Source of the DNA: CAYHOI01 sp964358175 | Lineage (GTDB): Bacteria > Margulisbacteria > Riflemargulisbacteria > GWF2-35-9 | Length of the DNA stretch: 6,027 nt | Direction of reading: 5' to 3' | Assembly (NCBI GenBank): GCA_964358175.1 | Contig: CAYHOI010000106.1 | Coordinates: 1-6,027, forward strand | In this document: positions 1-5,711 of the stretch, in pieces | Layout: each line of letters starts with the position of its first letter | Position numbering within the stretch: the stretch's first letter is position 1 | Program-made: the position numbers and the translations under genes | The notes under the pieces: generated by a model | Database searches by the model: none | What the model saw: the letters and a program-made list of their open reading frames with translations, nothing else | What the model was told of the DNA's origin: nothing

Positions 1-2
1 AG

Positions 3-34
3 CGGAGAGAGGTGGCCAACAGGCCGGAGAGAGG
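3..34. repeat. Short direct repeat in G/A-rich leader before apt
   Basis: The decamer CGGAGAGAGG occurs at 3-12 and again at 25-34, 22 bases apart, so the spacing is not a multiple of three. Between the copies GGCC-AACA-GGCC can form a small hairpin. All three plus-strand frames are open from base 1, ending at 42-44 (TAG), 74-76 (TAA) and 103-105 (TAG). One of them could be the tail of an upstream plus-strand gene, but none gives a recognisable protein end. The stretch could equally be a copy of a dispersed intergenic repeat. Neither reading can be settled from this window. Confidence 0.4.
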
Positions 35-77
35 CGGAATTTAGATGCGCTCGCCTTGAGGGTGAACCCGATTTAAA

Positions 78-106
78 TTTTCAAAAAGCAAAGAGCATGA
101 TATAGT
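78..106 (+). promoter_or_regulatory. Predicted extended -10 promoter of apt
   Basis: The -35 box TTTTCA (78-83, 4 of 6 consensus matches) is followed by a 17-base spacer and the -10 box TATAGT (101-106, 5 of 6). TG at 98-99 makes it an extended -10 element. Upstream bases 71-80 are AT-rich. The -10 box ends six bases before the apt ATG, so the expected transcription start falls on or next to the A of the start codon. No Shine-Dalgarno precedes the ATG. Prediction by consensus only. Confidence 0.5.
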
Positions 107-112
107 TTTCAC

Positions 113-643
113 ATGTGCGCCTCAACGATTCTCCTCGATTCGTTCATCCGAACAATCCCCGATTTTCCTCAAAAGGGAATCCAGTTTAAAGATATCACCC
201 CGCTCCTAAATGACGCCGAAGCGTTCAAGCTCTGCATCGAAACTTTTTCAAGCCATCTATCTTCCCTCTCTTTTTCTGCCATCGTTGCGGTGGAATCCAG
301 AGGATTCATCTTCGGCTCTGCCCTCGCCTATGCCATGGGAAAGCGTCTCGTCCTGGTGCGAAAGCGCAACAAACTTCCAGCGGAGGTTCATTCTCTTGAG
401 TACGACTTGGAGTATGGGACAGATATCCTCGAAATTCACAAGGATGCCCTTCACCCCAAGGACAATGTCCTGCTCATAGATGATTTGCTTGCCACAGGAG
501 GAACAGTCGGGGCTGTGGAGAAGCTTATCCACCTTTGCGGGGCAAAAGTCTACGCAATCGCTTTCCTTATTGAATTATGCTTCCTCAATGGGCGTAAAAA
601 CCTTAAGTGTGAAAATATTATATCGTTGTTAAAATACGACTAG
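113..643 (+). CDS. apt: Adenine phosphoribosyltransferase
   Basis: Cytoplasmic purine-salvage enzyme that converts adenine plus PRPP to AMP and pyrophosphate. The 176-residue length fits the family (about 170-185). Visible motifs are IPDFPQKGIQFKDITPLL near residues 15-32, ESRGF at 61-65, the KLP turn at 87-89, the catalytic flexible-loop segment YDLEYGTD at 97-104, and the PRPP-binding signature VLLIDDLLATGGT at 119-131. Together these distinguish Apt from hypoxanthine or orotate phosphoribosyltransferases. The ATG at 113 is the only reasonable start, because the next in-frame Met is residue 75. It has no Shine-Dalgarno and sits six bases after a -10-like box, so translation may be leaderless. 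The C-terminus looks complete. The gene converges on the metal-transporter operon and appears monocistronic. Confidence 0.96.
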   Translation: MCASTILLDSFIRTIPDFPQKGIQFKDITPLLNDAEAFKLCIETFSSHLSSLSFSAIVAVESRGFIFGSALAYAMGKRLVLVRKRNKLPAEVHSLEYDLEYGTDILEIHKDALHPKDNVLLIDDLLATGGTVGAVEKLIHLCGAKVYAIAFLIELCFLNGRKNLKCENIISLLKYD

Positions 644-746
644 TTCCTTATATATACTAAGACCAAATTGGTCTGCCATTTTCCTGAAAGAAATTACTGG
701 TCATAGTGATACTGAATTCATTGGGCTGTACCACAAACCTATCTAG
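633..746 (+). pseudogene. Possible C-terminal remnant of a tyrosine recombinase
   Basis: A plus-strand frame different from apt is open from 633 and ends in TAG at 744-746. Its last 23 codons include KEITGHSD followed by EFIGLYHKPI. In XerC/XerD/phage-type integrases the C-terminal box II has Gly-His, then the nucleophilic Tyr nine residues after the His. Here His (702-704) and Tyr (729-731) have exactly that spacing, and the protein ends shortly after, as those enzymes do. The conserved Arg-His part of the catalytic domain that should precede it is absent; the upstream sequence is the end of apt. I infer a decayed fragment left by a mobile element. With so few residues, chance similarity is quite possible. 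Confidence 0.3.
660..674. repeat. Small perfect inverted repeat between convergent genes
   Basis: AGACCA at 660-665 and TGGTCT at 669-674 form a six-base-pair stem with a three-base loop. It lies 16 bases after the apt stop, in the gap between convergent apt and znuB. Only a short T run (CATTTTCC) follows on the plus strand, and there is no T tract on the minus side. It could be a weak bidirectional transcription end, but it is not a convincing intrinsic terminator. Confidence 0.35.
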
Positions 747-758
747 TCGAAGTACACC

Positions 759-1568
759 TCACCTTAACCTGTAAGTGAATACGGATAAAACCATGGAAAG
801 CAGATACACCCCACATCCGACCAACGCTATTGTTGCACCTGTTGCTGAGCTCCAATAAAAAGAGATCAACAAACCCATTATTCCAGAAAAAATACTAATG
901 ACAATAGAAACGATCGTGTACCCTCTGACCGTTCTGGTGATATTCCTGGCACTGGCAGCCGGAAGGATGAGTAGCGAATTTACAACCAATACACCCACAA
1001 GAGGAATAGCCAACGTTACAATCACTGCCAGCAGTACAGCAAAAAGCGTCTCAGAGAAGAAAACATACACTCCTCGACTTCGAGCAAGCAAAGGATTCAC
1101 GCTGATGAGAACAAGCCAATTATTGCTGAATACCCAATACAGAAGAGCTACGCAAAACAGTAAGGCCAGAACTATAATTTGATCGCGAGAAACAATCACA
1201 ATATCCCCAACGAGATAACTCGTGAACTTACTGAATCCCCCACCACGACTTAAGAGAACGACCCCCAAGGATGTCACAAAGGAAAACATCACACCCAAGA
1301 TGCTATCTATCGCCCCACGATTTGTCCAACGAAGAATACTAATAAAGACTGAAATCATAACAGCTAACATAACCATCAACCACATCGGTGAACCCAGTCC
1401 CAGAAAGATTGAAACAGCTACCCCAGTGAGTGCAGAATGCCCAAGAATGTCAGAAAAAAATGACAATTTATCGCGAATAACAACTGTTCCGAACAAGGCA
1501 AACACTGGCGAAATCAGCAATATCGCTAACAACGCATTCCTCATAAACTCGTAGGAGAGCCAGCTCAT
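759..1568 (-). CDS. znuB: Zinc/manganese ABC transporter permease (ZnuB/TroC family)
   Basis: Integral inner-membrane permease of the ABC-3 family; as a dimer it forms the channel for Zn(II) or Mn(II) import. The 269-residue protein has about eight hydrophobic segments, near residues 11-31, 41-58, 62-81, 88-107, 130-149, 171-203, 215-237 and 244-263. Family landmarks are SFFSDILGHSALTGVAV at 37-53, VVNSLLILPAASARNI at 195-210, and SSATGATIAL at 240-249, corresponding to the usual S-x-P-T/G-x-T-I motif. The ATG at 1568 overlaps the ATPase stop as ATGA and has a good Shine-Dalgarno. A longer frame beginning at 1625 would overlap the ATPase gene by 61 bases and adds a Cys/Arg-rich head unlike the family. 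It is the last gene of the operon. Metal specificity cannot be read from the permease. Confidence 0.92.
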   Translation of the reverse strand: MSWLSYEFMRNALLAILLISPVFALFGTVVIRDKLSFFSDILGHSALTGVAVSIFLGLGSPMWLMVMLAVMISVFISILRWTNRGAIDSILGVMFSFVTSLGVVLLSRGGGFSKFTSYLVGDIVIVSRDQIIVLALLFCVALLYWVFSNNWLVLISVNPLLARSRGVYVFFSETLFAVLLAVIVTLAIPLVGVLVVNSLLILPAASARNITRTVRGYTIVSIVISIFSGIMGLLISFYWSSATGATIALVGCGVYLLSMVLSVFTYRLR

Positions 1569-2347
1569 TTTCTTGCCTTCTTCTTGCGGATTGCACCAAA
1601 GTCTACAAGACCTGCGACATTCCATAGATTTGGACCGAATGCGCGTATTAATGGCTCATTTGATAGCACACTTTCGGGTTCTCCCTGTGCGATCACATGT
1701 TGCTTGATGAGAAGCACCCGATCTGCATGTGGAGCAATCCCCACCAGATCATGCGTCACAAGAATAATCGAAACATGTTTCTGCTTGCGAAGGCTGTTCA
1801 CAATCTCGTAGAACAAAACCAATCCATCTGGATCAACCCCTGAAACCGGCTCATCAAGAAGAAGAATGTCCGGTAGCGGAGTCAGCGCAGCCGCAAGTAA
1901 CACACGCTGCATTTCACCTCCTGAAAGGTTACCTAATCTTTTGTAAATCAGATGACTTGCAGAAACACGGTTAAGAACTTCTTGCACAATCACTTTTATC
2001 GTTGGCCTTACCCCAAAAAATATAGGGAAGCGACTAGCCGTCATGGACATAAAATCTAATACTGTTATGGGTGACAGCTCATCGACATTCCATCTTTGTG
2101 GCACATAGCCAAAACGTGGCTTTACTCTCTGAGAACCCTCCATCACAAATCGAACCTGTCCTTCATAACCTACATCACCCAGAAGTACTCTGAGGAGAGT
2201 GGTCTTTCCTGCCCCATTCGGGCCTATAACCGCCAAAAGCTCCCCACAATGGATCTCCAGGTTAACCCTCTCTAGAACAACCTGAGACCCCATCCGAACA
2301 GATATATCGGTTAAATGCGTAGAAACATGGGGACAACTATGCCTCAT
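1565..2347 (-). CDS. znuC: Zinc/manganese ABC transporter ATP-binding protein (ZnuC/TroB family)
   Basis: Cytoplasmic ATPase that powers the metal importer. The 260-residue protein shows all ABC motifs in order: Walker A GPNGAGKTT at 42-50, Q-loop Gln84 in YVPQR, signature LSGGEMQR at 141-148, Walker B ILLLDEP at 161-167, D-loop SGVDP just after, and the switch His199 in LVTHD. The YVPQR segment and length match the metal-type ATPases rather than exporters. The ATG at 2347 overlaps the TGA of the binding-protein gene as ATGA, and its own TGA overlaps the permease ATG in the same way, so expression of the three is probably translationally coupled. No clear Shine-Dalgarno precedes its start. 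The C-terminal tail is Lys-rich (KKKARK). Confidence 0.93.
   Translation of the reverse strand: MRHSCPHVSTHLTDISVRMGSQVVLERVNLEIHCGELLAVIGPNGAGKTTLLRVLLGDVGYEGQVRFVMEGSQRVKPRFGYVPQRWNVDELSPITVLDFMSMTASRFPIFFGVRPTIKVIVQEVLNRVSASHLIYKRLGNLSGGEMQRVLLAAALTPLPDILLLDEPVSGVDPDGLVLFYEIVNSLRKQKHVSIILVTHDLVGIAPHADRVLLIKQHVIAQGEPESVLSNEPLIRAFGPNLWNVAGLVDFGAIRKKKARK
1576..1581 (-). promoter_or_regulatory. Shine-Dalgarno that decides the znuB start
   Basis: Read on the minus strand, AGAAGG (1581 to 1576) lies seven bases before the ATG at 1568. It matches AGGAGG at 5 of 6 positions. It is the clearest ribosome-binding site in the window and supports 1568 over the upstream in-frame ATG at 1625. Confidence 0.65.
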
Positions 2348-3201
2348 CGATTGGAACCCAACACTCTTTTAATCGTCATCATATTTTGTCTCATAATATC
2401 GATATAGGCATCCTTACTTAGAGAGCCTGTTACGGCAGGATCCAAAACTGCAACACCTACACCCGTTTGCCTTGTAATGAGCTCAGCTGCACCTTGAGGA
2501 TACTGAGGCTCAACAAACAACGCGCGCACCTTCTCGCGTCGCACCATCGCCACTAGAACAGCCAAATCCTTTGGCGTAGGAATGGCTCCATGTTCTCGAA
2601 GAATAACACCTGCCTCCCGCAAGCTAAAGGCCTTGGCAAAATATGAAAATGCCTCGTGAAAGGTCATAATGGATTCTCCTTTAAGAAAAGCAAGTTCTCG
2701 CGCCATTTCTTCCTCCAATACATCCAGTTTATGAATGTATTGATTCGCATTACGCCGATAAAGGCTCGCATGGGAAGGATCCAGGTGGCTCAATCCATCT
2801 GCCAAATTCCGAACCTCTATCTTCGCCAGTGGAATGCTAAGCCAGATATGTGGATTCACTCTTCCATTTTTTATGATAGGATCTGTTTTTTCTGAAAGGG
2901 TTAATACCGGGGTACGAGGATATCGGCGAATCACCCTGTCCAGAAACTGCTCCATGCCTAGTCCATTGATAATAAATACGGACGATCTCTCGATTTTAAC
3001 CATATCCATCGGCGTTAACGAGTAATCATGCAAACAGCCAGTCGATGGCAGAGTTAAGGACTCAACCTTCACACCAGGAACACCTCCGGCTACATTAAGA
3101 GCCATGATATAGACCGGGTAAAAAGAAGTCAGAATATTTAATTGAGCGAATGAAACACTTGCAGTCAAAATACAAGTTAGTAAAAAAAGTTTACATTTCA
3201 T
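2344..3201 (-). CDS. znuA: Zinc/manganese ABC transporter substrate-binding protein (ZnuA/TroA family, cluster A-I)
   Basis: Periplasmic protein that captures the metal and delivers it to the permease. The 285-residue precursor has a signal peptide: Lys-containing start, hydrophobic core at about 5-17, likely cleavage at SFA|Q (19/20). Expected metal ligands are His58 (GCLHDYSLTP), His118 (NPHIWLS), His182 (FHEAFSYFAKAF) and Asp254 (VLDP), with Glu231 in LFVEPQYP nearby. His rather than Glu at the third position resembles zinc-binding ZnuA/TroA more than manganese-specific PsaA/MntC. The His/Asp-rich loop of many ZnuA proteins before the second ligand is missing. Cys10 is too close to the N-terminus for a good lipobox. 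The ATG follows the TAA of the NYN gene with no gap. Confidence 0.9.
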   Translation of the reverse strand: MKCKLFLLTCILTASVSFAQLNILTSFYPVYIMALNVAGGVPGVKVESLTLPSTGCLHDYSLTPMDMVKIERSSVFIINGLGMEQFLDRVIRRYPRTPVLTLSEKTDPIIKNGRVNPHIWLSIPLAKIEVRNLADGLSHLDPSHASLYRRNANQYIHKLDVLEEEMARELAFLKGESIMTFHEAFSYFAKAFSLREAGVILREHGAIPTPKDLAVLVAMVRREKVRALFVEPQYPQGAAELITRQTGVGVAVLDPAVTGSLSKDAYIDIMRQNMMTIKRVLGSNR

Positions 3202-3831
3202 TTACACATGCGGAGACAATTCCATCGTCAAATCAGCGTGTTCCCTCAGACTCGGAGAGGGATGCGTCATCAAAGCGTTCAAAATAACACGAACACCTTC
3301 CCGACGAGCGAATTTCATCGCGGGAACGAAGTCGGTATCGCCCGTGATCAGGATAATACAATCCACAATCTTTTTGGTCGCAAGCCAAGCGATATCAAGA
3401 CCGATCTTCATATCTACTCCTTTTTGCTTAAAGTCTTCTTTAATGTCCCGAATTCCGATTTTCTGATCCTTACGAATGAGTCCTTTGAGCTTGGTGTTCT
3501 CAATCTTCCAGCCATTCAGCTGAAGGTGCCCTTTCCGAAAGGCAATATTATCGCGCGTCATCAAATCATTAAAGAAGGCCATACTTTGCTTAAAAGGCTC
3601 AGTTTGAGAATAATCCACCTCATGACCCGTCATGGGATTAACTTCTTTCCCGTCATATGGCAGACAGTCATAATAGAAAATCCGAAGTAATTCTTTGTTG
3701 TTAAACTCGGGGCGGCTCAGCAATTTATTGCAATGGGTAATAATACTATCCGGCTTAGGATTGGACTTATATTGTGCATTGTAGCATTTTTTGTAATAGC
3801 TTCCGTCAACAAGTATTGCGACCTTATCCAT
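3202..3831 (-). CDS. NYN (PIN-like nuclease) domain protein, LabA-like
   Basis: The 209-residue soluble protein has the NYN fold signature of a metal-dependent RNase of the PIN superfamily. Visible acidic sites are Asp9 in VAILVDGSYY, Asp140 in QKGVDMKIGLDIA (with Asp146), and Asp165 and Asp167 in LITGDTDFVPAMKFAR, so the catalytic centre looks intact. The region from about 55 to 135, with many Lys and polar residues, is an insertion between the first strand and the KGVD motif, as in other LabA-like proteins. The biological substrate is unknown for most of this family; RNA cleavage is an inference from fold. It is the first gene of the operon that continues into the metal importer, abutting it as TAA-ATG. 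The ATG at 3831 lacks a Shine-Dalgarno and lies eight bases after a -10-like box. Confidence 0.88.
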   Translation of the reverse strand: MDKVAILVDGSYYKKCYNAQYKSNPKPDSIITHCNKLLSRPEFNNKELLRIFYYDCLPYDGKEVNPMTGHEVDYSQTEPFKQSMAFFNDLMTRDNIAFRKGHLQLNGWKIENTKLKGLIRKDQKIGIRDIKEDFKQKGVDMKIGLDIAWLATKKIVDCIILITGDTDFVPAMKFARREGVRVILNALMTHPSPSLREHADLTMELSPHV

Positions 3832-3839
3832 AGGGCATC

Positions 3840-3868
3840 ATTATCCCATCTAAGCCAAGGAAATCCAA
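3840..3868 (-). promoter_or_regulatory. Predicted promoter of the NYN-metal importer operon
   Basis: On the minus strand the -10 box GATAAT (3845 to 3840, 5 of 6) is preceded by TG-G, giving an extended -10. The -35 candidate TTGGAT (3868 to 3863) is poor at 3 of 6 but has a 17-base spacer. The -10 box ends eight bases before the NYN ATG, so the transcript would have almost no 5' leader. Consensus match only. Confidence 0.4.
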
Positions 3869-3869
3869 G

Positions 3870-3882
3870 TGGCAAATTGCCA
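3870..3882. promoter_or_regulatory. Palindrome in divergent promoter region, candidate operator
   Basis: TGGCAA-A-TTGCCA is a perfect 6-1-6 inverted repeat centred at 3876. Its right half is the hldD -35 box, and it ends one base from the -35 candidate of the NYN operon. The motif CCAAG also recurs at 3855, 3865 and 3880. A repressor bound here could affect both divergent units. It does not match a Zur or MntR box that I recognise, so the regulator is unknown. The palindrome may also be coincidental. Confidence 0.35.
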
Positions 3883-3905
3883 AGAAAGCTCCGTTCCTTT
3901 ACAAT
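3877..3905 (+). promoter_or_regulatory. Predicted sigma70-type promoter of hldD
   Basis: TTGCCA (3877-3882, 5 of 6) and TACAAT (3900-3905, 5 of 6) are separated by an ideal 17-base spacer. This is the best promoter match in the window. The -10 box ends seven bases before the hldD ATG, so the predicted start site is at about 3911-3913 and the mRNA would be leaderless or nearly so. Confidence 0.6.
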
Positions 3906-3912
3906 AGCAGAT

Positions 3913-4854
3913 ATGATCATTGTGACCGGCGGTGCCGGATTTATTGGTAGCAATCTGATCAAAGGACTAAACTCTCAGGGAATCACACAGATCATCGTGG
4001 TAGACGACTTATCAGATGGCAAGAAACATCTCAACCTTAACCGTCTCAAGATCGCGGACTACATCGACAAAAATGACCTTCTTAATCAACTAGATCATTT
4101 TAAGAATGTCCAAACAATTTTCCATCAAGGAGCCTGCTCTAATACCATGGAGACAGATGGAGCCTTTATGATGAGAAACAATTTCACTTTCTCCAAAGAG
4201 CTTTTACAGTTTGCCTTAAAAAACCAAATCGACTTCCTTTATGCATCCAGTGCCTCTGTGTACGGAGATGGCACAAGTGGTTTTCGGGAAAGCATCGACT
4301 GTGAGTACCCCCTCAACATCTATGCTTACTCTAAGTTTCTCTTTGATCAGTACGTTCGTGAGATCCTGCGAACAAACAAGTCTCCTAGCAGTCAAATATT
4401 GGGACTACGCTATTTCAACGTCTATGGCTACCAGGAAAACCATAAAGGAACTATGGCCTCAGTAGCTTTCCACTTGATGAACCAACTCAATCACAATGAG
4501 CCGCTCAAGCTATTTGAAGGATCCGAGTCATTTAAACGTGACTTTGTCTTTGTCGATGATGTTGTTGATATAAACTTATTCTTTTTCGAGAAGAAACTTA
4601 GCGGAATCTACAATTGTGGCACAGGAAAATCTCGTAGTTTCTTGGACGTTGCCAATATTCTGCGTGCGATCAATCCCTCTGCACTTATTGAAACGATCCC
4701 CTTCCCCTCTGCGCTTCTCAAGAAATATCAAACCTTCACCGAAGCTAATTTAACCAGCTTGCGAGACTCAGGCTACACCAAATCCAGCGTTAGCCTTGAG
4801 GCAGGGATTCAGCGGTACTACGAGCAATTTCAGAAAACGGGCGGACTTTTTTAG
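3913..4854 (+). CDS. hldD: ADP-L-glycero-D-manno-heptose-6-epimerase
   Basis: Cytoplasmic enzyme that epimerises ADP-D-glycero- to ADP-L-glycero-D-manno-heptose, the donor for the LPS inner core. The 313 residues match the usual ~310. It opens with the Rossmann NADP-binding motif MIIVTGGAGFIGSN (Gly6, Gly7, Gly9, Gly12), followed by HQGACSNT near 71-78, the catalytic Ser113 in YASSASVYG, and Tyr137-x3-Lys141 in IYAYSKFLFDQY. Downstream RYFNVYGYQ, HKGTMASVAFHL and LFEGSESFKRDFVFVDDV are characteristic of HldD rather than of other sugar epimerases. The ATG at 3913 was chosen because the protein then begins exactly at the conserved N-terminus. The upstream in-frame extension to 3733 runs antisense through the NYN gene. 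There is no Shine-Dalgarno. The stop overlaps the convergent glycosyltransferase by four bases. Confidence 0.96.
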   Translation: MIIVTGGAGFIGSNLIKGLNSQGITQIIVVDDLSDGKKHLNLNRLKIADYIDKNDLLNQLDHFKNVQTIFHQGACSNTMETDGAFMMRNNFTFSKELLQFALKNQIDFLYASSASVYGDGTSGFRESIDCEYPLNIYAYSKFLFDQYVREILRTNKSPSSQILGLRYFNVYGYQENHKGTMASVAFHLMNQLNHNEPLKLFEGSESFKRDFVFVDDVVDINLFFFEKKLSGIYNCGTGKSRSFLDVANILRAINPSALIETIPFPSALLKKYQTFTEANLTSLRDSGYTKSSVSLEAGIQRYYEQFQKTGGLF

Positions 4855-5711
4855 CGATTCTTCCACTTTTGTCTCAACGGTTCCAGCACCCCCCAATTTA
4901 CTTCGCGGTATTTGCGCCAATTTAGCCACTGTTGAAGAAAGGGGGGACGATTCGCCGGCTCGAATTCCTCAAAACTTCCTTTATACTCGCGCACTTGTTT
5001 ATAGGTTTCATCCAGTTTATCTACAAACAATTCCGAAGGATCAAAAACAACATTTCCCCCAAGTCGCTGCGTAGACTCCTCGCGAACAATTCCAAACCCG
5101 CCAACGGGTTTCTTCATTTTCTGTCGAAGAGACCGAATGACATAGTGTTTAAATATAGGAAAATCCAACAGCATTTTCCACCCAACGCCACAAGGGAGAA
5201 CATTCGAAATCTGATTGAGATTATAGTGAATCCCTTTTTTATTCTTAAATTGACGGATCTCCAGACCGCCAGGCGAATAGAAAACAACCTGATCCTGAAT
5301 ACGTTTTGAAGGATCATAATGAGCCGACTGGCTTGTATGCAGAAAGAAATTAAGTGCATGCCAATTCACCCGCTCTGCGCCAACATGTTCAGCTCTTTTC
5401 ACCACTTCATTGGGATCATCGACCAAAATCTCATCACCATGCAAAAGGGTAAACCACCCCTCATAACCGTACATCTCCTGCGCTTTTTCCAGAAGGAACT
5501 GACGTGCTCCGTCATAGATCTTTCGCCTTGGGAACAAATCCTGATCCCGAATAAAGTACTGCACATTGTCATAACTGCGAATAATTTCTTCCGTTCGATC
5601 ACTTGAGCCATCCAGAACGAAGATGGCATCAAAATGCTTGTGGCAGGACTCCATCACTTCCTCAATCATGTCCTCCTCATTGTAGGTCATCATCAGTCCG
5701 ATATTTTTCAT
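4851..5711 (-). CDS. Glycosyltransferase family 2-like protein
   Basis: The 286-residue protein begins with a GT-A type nucleotide-sugar binding half: MMTYNEEDMIEEVMESC at 7-23, the strand-turn FVLDGSSDRT at 31-40, and an acidic HGDE at 91-94 in the place of the family DxD metal motif. This N-terminal layout supports a family-2-like transferase. The C-terminal half (about 120-286) is polar, rich in aromatic and basic residues, lacks obvious membrane spans, and is not recognised; it probably selects the acceptor. Neighbouring hldD and the MsbA-like exporter suggest a role in LPS or other surface polysaccharide, but donor and acceptor are unknown. The ATG overlaps the exporter TGA as ATGA, so the two are probably co-translated. 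A weak GGA-containing ribosome site lies about 13 bases upstream. Confidence 0.82.
   Translation of the reverse strand: MKNIGLMMTYNEEDMIEEVMESCHKHFDAIFVLDGSSDRTEEIIRSYDNVQYFIRDQDLFPRRKIYDGARQFLLEKAQEMYGYEGWFTLLHGDEILVDDPNEVVKRAEHVGAERVNWHALNFFLHTSQSAHYDPSKRIQDQVVFYSPGGLEIRQFKNKKGIHYNLNQISNVLPCGVGWKMLLDFPIFKHYVIRSLRQKMKKPVGGFGIVREESTQRLGGNVVFDPSELFVDKLDETYKQVREYKGSFEEFEPANRPPFLQQWLNWRKYREVNWGVLEPLRQKWKNR

Noticed and set aside
660..682. Intrinsic terminator for apt
   Set aside because: The stem is only six base pairs and no adequate T tract follows, so it was listed as an inverted repeat only.
1222..1554. 110-codon plus-strand open frame opposite znuB
   Set aside because: Its Thr/Asn/Ile-rich translation is what the antisense of a hydrophobic membrane gene gives. 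No motif is seen.
1569..1625. Earlier ATG for znuB, adding 19 residues
   Set aside because: It would lie deep inside the ATPase gene and give a Cys/Arg-rich head unlike the family, whereas 1568 has an ATGA overlap and a good Shine-Dalgarno.
3208..3690. 160-codon plus-strand open frame opposite the NYN gene
   Set aside because: It is fully antisense to a gene with intact catalytic motifs, and its translation shows no domain or sensible composition.
3733..3912. N-terminal extension of hldD by 60 codons with a hydrophobic stretch
   Set aside because: It runs antisense through the start of the NYN gene. HldD proteins start at the MIIVTGG motif, which is encoded exactly from 3913, and a promoter lies just before it.
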